Part shown: positions 15,780-23,497 of the stretch, piece after piece | Position numbering within the stretch: the stretch's first letter is position 1 | Layout: the number at the start of each line of letters is the position of its first letter | IMG/VR virus record: IMGVR_UViG_3300034061_004397 | Location: 1 to 49,131 of that record | Reading direction: 5' to 3' (one strand) | DNA length: 49,131 nt | Source of the DNA: a virus | The notes under the pieces: generated by a model | Databases searched by the model: none | What the model saw: only the letters and a program-made list of their open reading frames with translations | Told to the model about the DNA's origin: nothing | Position numbers and translations under genes: made by a program

Positions 15780-15959
15780 ATGACCGCCAGACAAATTACC
15801 GAACCGAAGGCCGTCGCCTTGATCGTCGGTTTCGGCTTCACCGTCACCAAGATTGCAGGCCCGAACGAGACGCACGCTTACCGCGTCGTAGACACGCACG
15901 GCGCCGAAAAGATTTTCACGCCGTCAGAACTCCGCCGCGCGGCTTTTGTTTGGTCCTGA
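15780..15959 (+). CDS. 59-residue hypothetical protein
   Basis: Small gene with a GAGGAG site. MTARQITEPKAVALIVGFGF, then TVTKIAGPNETHAYRVVD and a C-terminal SELRRAAFVW. The compact beta-alpha pattern suggests a folded domain. Its leader contains CGAAATACC at 15754. Confidence 0.55.
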   Translation: MTARQITEPKAVALIVGFGFTVTKIAGPNETHAYRVVDTHGAEKIFTPSELRRAAFVWS

Positions 15960-16055
15960 CGCCGGCGCCCCCGCCACCGGCCGCGCCCGCGGCGGCCGGA
16001 ACCGGGGCCGCCGTCACTTCGACCACGCCCGAAATACCACCGAGGAGCCCGAACG

Positions 16056-16460
16056 ATGACCACGACTTGCACCCGAACGAAACTCGCCGACGCCGCAGCC
16101 GAGGCTATCGCCTGCAGCTTTCACAACCTGCCCGCCGGCCACGTCCCGACGTATCACGAGAAAGAGCAAACATGCGGAGGCTACGCGGCGGAATCGTGGA
16201 CGACCAACTACATCACCATCCACCCGCACGAAATCGACCACGAGCACGCCGACCAGCTGCCGCCGTTCGTCGCCGCGATTCTGTGGAACGTCCGCCCCTA
16301 CGCGTCCAACGACGCCCGCCGGATCCCGACTGTGAGCGTGGCCGCTTTCATCACGCCGACCGGCGGCCGCCTGGCCCGCACCATGACTACCGAAACGGCC
16401 GCGGCCATCGAAGCCGAAACCGCCGAGCTGCTCGAGGGATTTGGGCCGCGTGCCCGCTGA
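16056..16460 (+). CDS. hypothetical 134-residue protein
   Basis: Starts after a GAGGAG site in a leader with CGAAATACC (16030). Contains GYAAESWTTNYITIHPHEID and VSVAAFITPTGGRLA. The pattern suggests a small alpha-beta fold. Not recognised. Confidence 0.6.
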   Translation: MTTTCTRTKLADAAAEAIACSFHNLPAGHVPTYHEKEQTCGGYAAESWTTNYITIHPHEIDHEHADQLPPFVAAILWNVRPYASNDARRIPTVSVAAFITPTGGRLARTMTTETAAAIEAETAELLEGFGPRAR

Positions 16461-16567
16461 CCCGGCCGCCCCCACGCCGGCCCCGGCATCCGCCGCGGCC
16501 GGCCAGGGGGATGCCGGCGACAACCGCCGACCAGCCCCACCACCACCACCACCGAGGAGCCCCGCCG

Positions 16568-16846
16568 ATGACCACGACCGACTCGACCCAATGGCTTGAC
16601 CACCCGCAGGCCACAAAGCATATCGATCACCGCGAATACCCCCGGCTTTGCCGGGGCCGGTCCGACGCCGAGCTGCTTTTCACGATCGCCGATTGCCAGG
16701 CCACGCTCGCCGCATGGCCCGACCAGCCCAACCACGGCTACTATGCCGACGAAATCAACTACTGTGCCGACGAGCTGGCCCGCCGCCGCCGAGGCGGCCG
16801 ACGTGCCCGCCCGGCCGCCGCTTGCACCGCCGAGGGGCTTGATTGA
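16568..16846 (+). CDS. hypothetical 92-residue protein
   Basis: MTTTDSTQWLDHPQATKHID, then DAELLFTIADCQATLAAW and YYADEINYCADELARRRR. Helical with a basic tail. The ribosome-binding site lies in a (CCA)n tract. The long in-frame reading from 15458 was rejected. Confidence 0.6.
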   Translation: MTTTDSTQWLDHPQATKHIDHREYPRLCRGRSDAELLFTIADCQATLAAWPDQPNHGYYADEINYCADELARRRRGGRRARPAAACTAEGLD

Positions 16847-16859
16847 CCGCCGACCCGCC

Positions 16860-16881
16860 CCGCCGGCAATCACGCCGGCGG
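16860..16881 (+). promoter_or_regulatory. 8-bp inverted repeat before the 16937 gene
   Basis: CCGCCGGC (16860-16867) and GCCGGCGG (16874-16881) flank AATCAC. A possible -10 (GATACTAGA) follows at once, so this may be an operator or a terminator of the previous transcript. Confidence 0.4.
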
Positions 16882-16936
16882 ATACTAGACTGACGACCCA
16901 AACCCGCCTCGCGAGGGGCACAACAAGGAGACGACG

Positions 16937-17293
16937 ATGCCATCTTTTCAGCCGACCCACAAGATCACGACCGACCGTGAAACCATTGAGGTGATGCTCA
17001 CCGATGAAGGTGCGGCCTATACCGAGGCCGAGTGGGAAGTTATTGGCACTGCCGATTTTGAGCTCAACAGTGCCGGCGAGTGGACGTTCCAGGGTCAACC
17101 GTTTTCAGGCCGCGTAGAGAAGCTTGGCCGCCAGTATCAAGTCGCGTTCGTGCTGGAATCGACCGGAGGGTGGGACGTTGTTGAGACGTTTACCGCTGCC
17201 GATGACGCTGCCGCGAACGCCTACGCCGAGCAGCACTATGCTGACCGCGAGTGGTATGTGCTCGACGCTGACGGCGAGAACATCAACGGCTGA
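16937..17293 (+). CDS. hypothetical 118-residue acidic protein
   Basis: Beta-rich and acidic: TDRETIEVMLTDEGAAYTEA, then QYQVAFVLESTGGWDVVETF, ending EWYVLDADGENING. Ordinary codon use compared with its neighbours. Not recognised. Confidence 0.6.
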   Translation: MPSFQPTHKITTDRETIEVMLTDEGAAYTEAEWEVIGTADFELNSAGEWTFQGQPFSGRVEKLGRQYQVAFVLESTGGWDVVETFTAADDAAANAYAEQHYADREWYVLDADGENING

Positions 17294-17397
17294 CCGCCGA
17301 CCCGCCCGCAACCCCCGGCCGGCGAAAGCCGCGGGGGCGACGGGCGGGCCGCCTGGCCCGCAATTGGAACCGACACCCCAGTAACGAGGAGAAGACA

Positions 17398-17673
17398 ATG
17401 GGCGCCATGAAACAGTTTTTCCACGAGTGTGCCGAGGCTGGCCGATGCCCGGTCGGCCGCGAGACGCTCGACTACCTGGATGACCTCGAGTGTGCGAAAC
17501 AACTCGACTGGATCGGCTACACGGAGCACAGCTTCCGCAGTGCGGTATCCGGCCTGCTGGTGACGCAGGAGTGCATCACGATGGAGTCGGCCCGCCGGCT
17601 CGTCGCCGAGGGGCTCGCGAACGATGAAATCATGTTTTTCGTGGAATGCTTCGGTGACTTTGCCCCGGCCTGA
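17398..17673 (+). CDS. hypothetical 91-residue protein
   Basis: Starts MGAMKQFFHECAEAG (a second ATG at codon 4 is possible). Acidic, helical, Cys-containing (DYLDDLECAKQLDWIGY). GAGGAG site. Not recognised. Confidence 0.6.
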   Translation: MGAMKQFFHECAEAGRCPVGRETLDYLDDLECAKQLDWIGYTEHSFRSAVSGLLVTQECITMESARRLVAEGLANDEIMFFVECFGDFAPA

Positions 17674-17790
17674 CCCCGGCTGCCCGGCCACCTGGCTTGC
17701 CGGGGCGGCTTGTTACCGCCGAGGCAGCCAGGTGCCGCCGAGGCAGCCGAGGAGACTTGACCGAATGATCCGATCGGCAATAATCCCCCC

Positions 17791-18012
17791 ATGCAACGCA
17801 TCGACCCGACCAAGTACGTCTCGATTCTGAATGCCGCCCGGCTTATGGGGCTGTCACGTCAGCACGTTCACAACCTGCTCGACTCCGGCCGCATCCGGGG
17901 CTGCCAGATCGAGCAATACCGATTCGTGCTGAAAGCCGACTGCAGCACCTACACCCGGACGGCCGGGGCCGGCGGCCGGCCCCGGCAAAAGCCCGCAGAC
18001 GGCCGCGACTGA
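17791..18012 (+). CDS. small HTH protein, first of a tandem pair
   Basis: 73 residues. HTH_17/AlpA-like: SILNAARLMGLSRQHVHNLL, then DSGRIRGCQIEQYRFVL, ending GGRPRQKPADGRD. About one third identical by eye to the next protein, including the conserved N-terminus (ID...Y) and the GRPR...PADGR tail. Candidate directionality factor or regulator of the integrase module. Confidence 0.7.
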   Translation: MQRIDPTKYVSILNAARLMGLSRQHVHNLLDSGRIRGCQIEQYRFVLKADCSTYTRTAGAGGRPRQKPADGRD

Positions 18013-18030
18013 AATACCGCCGAGGCAGCC

Positions 18031-18252
18031 ATGCCGAAAATCGACCTCTCGCTTTACTGCACCATCAAGACCGCCGCCAAGACTGCCGGCTGCGGCCGGC
18101 TGACGATCCGCCGCGCCATCAAGGACGGCCGCATCCAAGGCATCATGATCGACCGCTGCTACTTTGCTCTCCGCTCCTCCGTCGAACAGTTCCAGATCGA
18201 CCCGGTCAGGCCAGGCCGACCCCGTATCCGTCCTGCCGATGGCCGGAATTGA
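18031..18252 (+). CDS. small HTH protein, second of a tandem pair
   Basis: 73 residues. TIKTAAKTAGCGRLTIRRAI, DGRIQGIMIDRCYFAL, and a GRPRIRPADGRN tail. Same length and layout as the preceding gene, 18 bp away, so a tandem duplication that has since diverged. The leader holds GAAATACC at 18011. Confidence 0.7.
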   Translation: MPKIDLSLYCTIKTAAKTAGCGRLTIRRAIKDGRIQGIMIDRCYFALRSSVEQFQIDPVRPGRPRIRPADGRN

Positions 18253-18311
18253 CCGCCTTATGTTTTTGCCCTTATTGTGCCGATTGACAATTGCCGCCGA
18301 GGAGCCTTGCG

Positions 18312-18761
18312 ATGGACGCGCGAAGAAACCTGCCGACGTGGTCCGCCATGCTCACGGCCCTCGTGCTGATCCGGATCGGGCAGGATCTCGGCACCGACTC
18401 CCGGCTGGCCCGGGCCGTCCACGACATGATCGCAGCCGTGGCCGCGCTACCAGCCGGCGAGATGGCGGGAGGCCGACCGGATCCACTCACGCCAGGCCGG
18501 CGACCGCTGCCACCGCTCCAGAACGGCCATCGAAATACCCGTTGCCGTGCCGCAGAGCAGCAACTTCCACAGCGGGCCGACGCCGTGCCGCAGCTCCCAT
18601 TCTTCGCGAACGCGGGCCCGGCAGAGCGCGAGGGCATGGCGGACAGCACGAGGGTCATCGTCGGATTCGTCAAGCAGCCGACCAGGCCAATGCCGAACGA
18701 CCGCGCGGCTCAATTCCTTGAACCTGGCTTCCCCGACGTGCACGACGCGAGTGGCAAATAG
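18312..18761 (+). CDS. hypothetical protein running into the convergent gene
   Basis: Has a GAGGAG site and a plausible N-terminus (MDARRNLPTWSAMLTALVLI, then ARAVHDMIAAVAALPAGEM), but from about codon 55 it reads antisense through the 18447-18797 gene and looks like shadow sequence. Probably a gene whose natural 3' end was lost where the plus module meets the late operon. Only the first ~55 codons are supported. Confidence 0.35.
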   Translation: MDARRNLPTWSAMLTALVLIRIGQDLGTDSRLARAVHDMIAAVAALPAGEMAGGRPDPLTPGRRPLPPLQNGHRNTRCRAAEQQLPQRADAVPQLPFFANAGPAEREGMADSTRVIVGFVKQPTRPMPNDRAAQFLEPGFPDVHDASGK

Positions 18762-18797
18762 CCGCCGCAGTTCTCGGTCGAGCGGCGACAGATCCAC
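18447..18797 (-). CDS. hypothetical 116-residue protein, last gene of the late operon
   Basis: MDLSPLDRELRRLFATRVVH with basic helices, a weak hydrophobic stretch (LWKLLLCGTATGISMAVLE) and a Trp/Arg-rich end. Carries the octamer at 18531. Overlaps the convergent plus-strand ORF. Not recognised. Confidence 0.55.
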   Translation of the reverse strand: MDLSPLDRELRRLFATRVVHVGEARFKELSRAVVRHWPGRLLDESDDDPRAVRHALALCRARVREEWELRHGVGPLWKLLLCGTATGISMAVLERWQRSPAWREWIRSASRHLAGW

Positions 18798-18804
18798 GGC
18801 TCAC

Positions 18805-19062
18805 CTATCGGATCGGGCAATTGCCGTCAGGGCATCCACGGCAGGCATCGCATTGCCAGTTCCGACCGGCCCGATGGACGAACCCCTTGCCGTCGCACTT
18901 CTGGCACCGCCGAGGAGACGGCGGGGACGGCCTGTCCGGCTCCATCGACGCCCGGGCCAGCGTGACCGCTGCCGCCGAGGCAGGCCGCTCGCGCTCGACC
19001 ATCCCAGCATCCGAGGACAGCCACACGAGCACGCCGACGATCCACAGCCACAGGTCGCTCAT
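18805..19062 (-). CDS. membrane-anchored CxxC zinc-finger-like protein
   Basis: 85 residues: N-terminal hydrophobic segment (LWLWIVGVLVWLSS), Pro/Ser linker, then a DnaJ-type CxxCxGxG motif (CQKCDGKG) with a second CDACRGC cluster. ATGA overlap with the previous gene. Membrane anchoring and operon position suggest an accessory of lysis or the envelope. Confidence 0.6.
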   Translation of the reverse strand: MSDLWLWIVGVLVWLSSDAGMVERERPASAAAVTLARASMEPDRPSPPSPRRCQKCDGKGFVHRAGRNWQCDACRGCPDGNCPIR

Positions 19063-19271
19063 TTGTCACCGGAAAAAAAGGTGTCGGCAATGTAGGTCAC
19101 TGCCACGGTCGTGCCGCCCACGGTCACGAACGTGCCGAACAGCTGGGCCGCGGTTTCGCCGGGCAGCATTTCCCAAATCCCGGCGATCGCCAGGCCGGCG
19201 GACGCCAGCGTGAGAATCGCCAGCACGGCGCCGCACACCACCCGGAGCGTTGCTGACTTTGGGATCCTCAT
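19059..19271 (-). CDS. small two-helix membrane protein
   Basis: 70 residues with two hydrophobic segments (VVCGAVLAILTLASAGLAIA and TFVTVGGTTVAVTYIADTFF). ATGA coupling to both neighbours. A holin candidate by size, topology and proximity to the peptidase; not proven. Confidence 0.55.
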   Translation of the reverse strand: MRIPKSATLRVVCGAVLAILTLASAGLAIAGIWEMLPGETAAQLFGTFVTVGGTTVAVTYIADTFFSGDK

Positions 19272-19528
19272 TTCTGCTCCCCTTCCGTGGCCGCGCGCCA
19301 CAGCCAGATCGCCGCGGCGGCCCCGGCCACCGACCACACCAGGCCCGCGGGCCGGTATGCCCCGCCGCTGACGAGCAGATCGAAATACCCGCCGAGGATC
19401 GAGCCGACCACACCGCAGCCGATCGTCTCGAGTCCGGTCGCCTTGCCGCCGTCACGGAGGGGCAGCAGGTAGTTGGCGATCGAGCCGGCGATCCAACCGA
19501 AAACGACCCACCCAAGAATTCCGAGCAT
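19268..19528 (-). CDS. GlsB/YeaQ-like membrane protein
   Basis: 86 residues, three hydrophobic segments. The start MLGILGWVVFGWIAGSIANY with the LETIGCGVVGSILGGY motif matches the small GlsB/YeaQ/YmgE (transglycosylase-associated) family. Rare in phages; here it lies between the peptidase and two other small membrane proteins. Could act as a holin-like or stress protein. The octamer at 19381 falls in this gene. Confidence 0.65.
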   Translation of the reverse strand: MLGILGWVVFGWIAGSIANYLLPLRDGGKATGLETIGCGVVGSILGGYFDLLVSGGAYRPAGLVWSVAGAAAAIWLWRAATEGEQK

Positions 19529-19797
19529 CACCACCCCCTGCGGTTGTCGAGTGTTTGGTAACCGTCCGCTCCGATCGTTGCCTGGACGACGTTGTGCCGG
19601 GCATTCGGGTTTTTCTCGGCGACCAGCGCCACCCACAAGAATGTCTTGGCGATTCGTGCGAGGAACTTCAGCACCGGCCGATCCTTTTCCGGCGCCCACG
19701 GATGCGGCTTCGGCCCGCGGCCGCCGGCGAGCGATCCCAGCACGACGCCGCCGATCAAGATGGCCGCGGCCGCGGCCAGAAGTTGCTTCTGAGTCAT
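19528..19797 (-). CDS. 89-residue membrane-anchored protein
   Basis: N-terminal hydrophobic segment (LLAAAAAILIGGVVLGSL) then a basic, soluble part (LKFLARIAKTFLWVALVAEK). The ATGA overlap with the peptidase gene fixes the start. Spanin- or holin-like topology; function unproven. Confidence 0.55.
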   Translation of the reverse strand: MTQKQLLAAAAAILIGGVVLGSLAGGRGPKPHPWAPEKDRPVLKFLARIAKTFLWVALVAEKNPNARHNVVQATIGADGYQTLDNRRGW

Positions 19798-20882
19798 CGC
19801 CTCTCCTTGTCGAACCACACGCGATTGTCGAGCTGACGCCAACGGAAATTTGCTTTGCCGATCGCGAACGAATCGCCTTGGGCCAATGCGGCCTCAATGT
19901 CGGCCCTGGAGGCCCAAAAGCTGCCGTCTGGTTGATCCGCGGGCCACTTGGGCCCGCCGCACCACCGCTTCGACCACGAGTTTTGAATTAGGCCGCCGTC
20001 GCGGCTCGAAGGGTCGCCCGGCTTGGCGTGCCGGACGCCCCAGGCCAACATCGCATGGGCCCAGCTCTTGCCGCGCGGCAGGAACCCCATCGAATCGCGT
20101 TGCGGGTTGCTGCCGTCCCACCGGCCGTAGCCGACCGTGCTGCACAGGACGACAGGAGAGCCGCGCTCAACCGAGGCGCTGAACTCCGCCCAGGTGTTGA
20201 TCTGAGCGACCGCCATCATCCGGACTTCGTGGGCCTTGACCGCCAGCGGTTGCGGCACGCCGGACCGGCCCCAGGCCCTCGACAGCGACGTGGAGTAGGT
20301 CGTCAGGTCCGCTTCGGCGTACTTCTCGCGGAACAGGACGCCGCCGATCCCCTCGACCTTGCACTGGCCGCTGACCCAGCGGGCCGCGGCCCCGCCATAC
20401 GAGCCGTCGCCACCGCCGTTGAACGAGATCGGCGGCATCCGGCCGGCGGTGCGGGATCCGCCATAGATCGGCTCGGTCGCCACCGCCGGGGGCGGCTGCG
20501 CCCCCTTGCCGGCGGCCACAGCCCAATCGACCGCCATCGCCGTCTGACAGCCAAGCCCAAAGGCCATGGAGACGCATGTCCCGACATCGCCCTGGTCCCA
20601 GCACTGCCACGGCTCGCCGTACACCTCCTGGTGGGCCTTGTCCGTGTAGCGGTAGAGGAACGTGTCAACGCCCCTCGCCTGCGACATGCTGTCTCGGCCG
20701 GCCTCGGCGAACGTCGGCTGCGTCAGCTCGCTCAAGAACTGCCGGGTGCCCTCCGGATTCGGGACGTATCCGTATTGGCCGGCGATCGTCACGCGGGCAA
20801 CGCGGGCAGCCCCAAGGACGCCGAACGCAATCGCGACGGCCAGCAGCCCGGCGACAGTCAAGAATCGTGCCCGCTGGGTCAT
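19794..20882 (-). CDS. papain-like (C1A-type) cysteine peptidase, candidate lysis enzyme
   Basis: 362 residues with an N-terminal membrane/signal segment (LTVAGLLAVAIAFGVLGAA). Papain catalytic set in order: Gln97 and Cys103 in QGDVGTC, His276 in SWAHAM, Asn301 in QNSWS. NGGGDGSYGGAAARW resembles the GCNGG region. C1A peptidases cleave proteins, unlike the usual NlpC/P60 endolysins. Its place among small membrane proteins argues for a lysis or entry role. An alternative is processing of virion proteins. The start at MTQRARF overlaps the upstream stop. Confidence 0.75.
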   Translation of the reverse strand: MTQRARFLTVAGLLAVAIAFGVLGAARVARVTIAGQYGYVPNPEGTRQFLSELTQPTFAEAGRDSMSQARGVDTFLYRYTDKAHQEVYGEPWQCWDQGDVGTCVSMAFGLGCQTAMAVDWAVAAGKGAQPPPAVATEPIYGGSRTAGRMPPISFNGGGDGSYGGAAARWVSGQCKVEGIGGVLFREKYAEADLTTYSTSLSRAWGRSGVPQPLAVKAHEVRMMAVAQINTWAEFSASVERGSPVVLCSTVGYGRWDGSNPQRDSMGFLPRGKSWAHAMLAWGVRHAKPGDPSSRDGGLIQNSWSKRWCGGPKWPADQPDGSFWASRADIEAALAQGDSFAIGKANFRWRQLDNRVWFDKERR

Positions 20883-21436
20883 CGCACGGCCTCCGCTGCC
20901 GCCTGACTGATCTCACGGAAGGCCTCGACCCACGCCGCGCGGCTGGCTACCGTCAACTTGCCGCCCGCCTGGCCGGCCTTGGCGTCCAAGTACGCCCCGA
21001 TCGCCTCTCGGGCTGCCGGATGCTTGGCCCCTAGCGTCTCGCCGGCACACCGCAGTTCCCGGGCCCGGGTGCGGAGCATCTCGACGGCCGCGCCGGTCGC
21101 GATTGCCGGCTCCGATTGGGTGCCGTCCCATTCGAGCTCGTCCGCCAGTTCAGCGGTCAGGCCGGCGGTGATCGCCGCATCCATCGCCGCACTGGGGCCG
21201 ACGAACTTCCCTTTGAGCGACAGGCTGGCCGGTGCCGGCGGCGGCGCCGGTCCGTGGTCATCCTCGGTCGCAGGCAACGCGAACATGACCGCCGCCGCAG
21301 CCACCAGCGCCGCCGCGGCCAGGTGACGGGTGGAAACTGCCGGCGGGTTGGCGGCGGCGATCCACTGCGCCATCGCCTTGATCTGGTCCGCGAAACCGAA
21401 CGCCCCGGCCGCCAGCAGGAGGATCAACACGATCAT
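20879..21436 (-). CDS. membrane protein with two N-terminal hydrophobic segments
   Basis: 185 residues. Segments MIVLILLLAAGAFGF and LAAAALVAAAAVMFALP, then a Pro-rich hinge and an Ala-rich soluble C-terminal domain of about 110 residues (GETLGAKHPAAREAIGAYLD). ATGA overlap with the previous gene. Possibly a holin or spanin-type protein; not recognised. Confidence 0.55.
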   Translation of the reverse strand: MIVLILLLAAGAFGFADQIKAMAQWIAAANPPAVSTRHLAAAALVAAAAVMFALPATEDDHGPAPPPAPASLSLKGKFVGPSAAMDAAITAGLTAELADELEWDGTQSEPAIATGAAVEMLRTRARELRCAGETLGAKHPAAREAIGAYLDAKAGQAGGKLTVASRAAWVEAFREISQAAAEAVR

Positions 21437-21795
21437 TTCATGGCCCTCATCAGTGGCAGGAATTGCTCCAGGATGCCGCCAGCAAGCGCGAGCAGCAGGG
21501 CCCGGGTGGCCGGGCGGGCTACGACCCACACCGGGTAGACGAGCAGCGGCACGCACCGGTCAGCGACGGCGTCGAAAAGCATCCCGACGGCCTCGATGAC
21601 CATGGCCCGTTTCGCGGGCCCGGCCATGCCGGAAATCTCCTCAAGCCCGGCGGCAACCAGGCGAATGAGCTTGGCGAGCAGTTCGCCGAACTCCCCCCAC
21701 GTCAGGCCGTCGGCCGCCGCCGCCTTGGCCTCGGCGATGAATGTCTGCGCCTTGGCGAACACGGCGAAACCGCCGCTGGTCATGTACGCTGGCAT
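21433..21795 (-). CDS. 120-residue protein with C-terminal membrane segment
   Basis: Starts MPAYMTSGGFAVF. Helical Ala-rich first half, then VPLLVYPVWVVA and ALLLALAGGILEQFLPL near the C-terminus. In the cluster of small membrane proteins upstream of the peptidase. Function unknown. Confidence 0.55.
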   Translation of the reverse strand: MPAYMTSGGFAVFAKAQTFIAEAKAAAADGLTWGEFGELLAKLIRLVAAGLEEISGMAGPAKRAMVIEAVGMLFDAVADRCVPLLVYPVWVVARPATRALLLALAGGILEQFLPLMRAMK

Positions 21796-21796
21796 G

Positions 21797-22306
21797 TCAG
21801 GTGTCCGAGTAGGTGCCGACGCCGACGAGGAGAAGGTCGATTTCCACGGATCCGGCGCTGGGGTTGGCAACGTGGATCATGTCGTTGGAGCTGTTCGTGA
21901 CAGTGATGCCGTCGGCGTAGTCCGCCCAGCGGTACTCGCCGCCGCGGCCGATCCGGGCCGCGTAGCCGGTGGTGTCGCCTGGACCGATGACGCCCCAAAG
22001 GACGTGGGCCCCGGCCGTGGTCGTGTTGACGAGAACGTAGACTTCCTTGAGTTTCGTGAGGCTGACCTGGCCGCCGAAGCCGAACACGGTCGCCCCGAGA
22101 GCCGTCAGGTCGAGCGAGTAGACCTGGCCGGCTGCGATCGTCACCCGGTTCCGCCACGCCGCATTCGCCTGCCCCGACCCGGTGCCGTTGTCGATCGTGC
22201 GATTCGTCGAGAGCTCGGCGCCCTCAGACACCGATCCGATCGCCGGATCATCAGAGAGCGAATACGAGGTGCGGCTTGCACCGCTCACGCTCAGACTGGT
22301 CGCCAT
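21797..22306 (-). CDS. probable virion protein, beta-rich
   Basis: 169 residues, Gly/Ser/Thr-rich with beta strands (LKEVYVLVNTTTAGAHVLWG, ITVTNSSNDMIHVANPSAGS). Such composition is typical of head-fibre or tail accessory proteins. The start overlaps the preceding stop. Confidence 0.55.
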   Translation of the reverse strand: MATSLSVSGASRTSYSLSDDPAIGSVSEGAELSTNRTIDNGTGSGQANAAWRNRVTIAAGQVYSLDLTALGATVFGFGGQVSLTKLKEVYVLVNTTTAGAHVLWGVIGPGDTTGYAARIGRGGEYRWADYADGITVTNSSNDMIHVANPSAGSVEIDLLLVGVGTYSDT

Positions 22307-22536
22307 CAGTTCACCAGCCCTTTCTCATGCAGTTTCTTGGCCGTACCGACATCGACGCCCAACTCCGCCGCCAGCAGGTCATAGAACGTCGGCCGCAAGG
22401 GCCGCGAGGTGACGCAGCCAATTCCGACGCGCTCCCTGGCCGAGTAATGGACGTGCATCCCGCCGGCGCCCGGCGGCGCCATCGGCTCACGGCCACCGCC
22501 GGCCCGTCGAAACTGGCATTCACTCGAGTCCTGCAT
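22306..22536 (-). CDS. hypothetical 76-residue protein
   Basis: GAGGAG site before the ATG at 22536. The C-terminal part (PTFYDLLAAELGVDVGTAKKL, ending HEKGLVN) resembles a short peptide seen in tail-associated small proteins. Overlaps the end of the kinase gene by 17 bp. Confidence 0.5.
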   Translation of the reverse strand: MQDSSECQFRRAGGGREPMAPPGAGGMHVHYSARERVGIGCVTSRPLRPTFYDLLAAELGVDVGTAKKLHEKGLVN

Positions 22537-23497
22537 CCGTCTCTCCTCTTACCCCATTGTACGCTTGTTCACCTGTCCCACAAATGGCCTCGACGGCCCG
22601 GCGAAGATCGTCCGGCGTGCCGGTGTTTTCGATGACGGCATCGCCTTCCAGGACGCGAATCCCCGCCTCGGAGACGTGCGAGGATCGAGCCACTCCCGGC
22701 CGGCTGACGTGAATGATCCGCCCGCCCACTTCCCGGATCGCGGCGGCCTCGTTCTCGAAGCGAACGTCCGCGAATGCCACAGTTTTTACGCCGGCCGCGA
22801 AGTTGGCCGCGACCCGCCGCATGGCATGAGCGACCCACAATGATTCCCATACCATGTCCCTGCCCCACTCAGTTCCAAGCGTCTGCAGGAGTTGCCGCGG
22901 GCTCTTGCCGAGCCATTCGATCGGCCGGGCCTTGGTGTCCTGGTGCCGCAGGCCGCTCTCCGAAATGCCCAGCAGGACCGAGATCATCGCGTAGAGCGGA
23001 TCAGAGAACCCAAGCACCAGCACGCCCGGAACCATGGACGCCGCGAGGCTCTTGCCGCTCCCGGCAGGGCCGGCGAAGCCGAACAGCGACGTGGTGACCG
23101 CCGCGGAGAACTTCTCCCGCCGCAGGACCGTCGGCTGGTCCCGGCTCCTTGCCGTGTCGAAGGCGCCGGCCATCGCGGAATAGTCAGGCACACTTACGGC
23201 GTACACCGGCGGCTTCCATGCGGAGTAGGTGTCGCTGCTCTCCTGAGTCCCTTTCTGTCTTGTCGGCGGGACATAGCCCTTCATCTTCGGGTCATCCGGC
23301 GACGTGGCAGCCATCCTCGCCGCGACCGCTTCCCGCACCGCCCGGTTCGCCTCTTCCAACGATTGCATGAGTTCGCTCCGTTCTTTGAGAAGTCGCATGA
23401 CAGCCCCAGCTAACCATCCAGATGTGCCGGCGTCCCAACAGCCAGAGAAGCACCTGGCCCGCTGCTCGCACAGCACGAGGTAGTCGTCCGGCAGCAT
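22520..23497 (-). CDS. deoxynucleoside monophosphate kinase with N-terminal extension
   Basis: 325 residues. P-loop GPAGSGKSL at 143-151, then a kinase domain with FADVRFENEAAAIREVGGRI and RVLEGDAVIENTGTPDDL, the pattern of phage dNMP kinases. These feed dNTP synthesis. Residues 1-135 are unrelated: a Cys-containing helix and a Pro/Lys linker. TGATG overlap with the phosphoesterase gene fixes the start; the longer reading to 23737 was rejected. Confidence 0.75.
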   Translation of the reverse strand: MLPDDYLVLCEQRARCFSGCWDAGTSGWLAGAVMRLLKERSELMQSLEEANRAVREAVAARMAATSPDDPKMKGYVPPTRQKGTQESSDTYSAWKPPVYAVSVPDYSAMAGAFDTARSRDQPTVLRREKFSAAVTTSLFGFAGPAGSGKSLAASMVPGVLVLGFSDPLYAMISVLLGISESGLRHQDTKARPIEWLGKSPRQLLQTLGTEWGRDMVWESLWVAHAMRRVAANFAAGVKTVAFADVRFENEAAAIREVGGRIIHVSRPGVARSSHVSEAGIRVLEGDAVIENTGTPDDLRRAVEAICGTGEQAYNGVRGETDAGLE

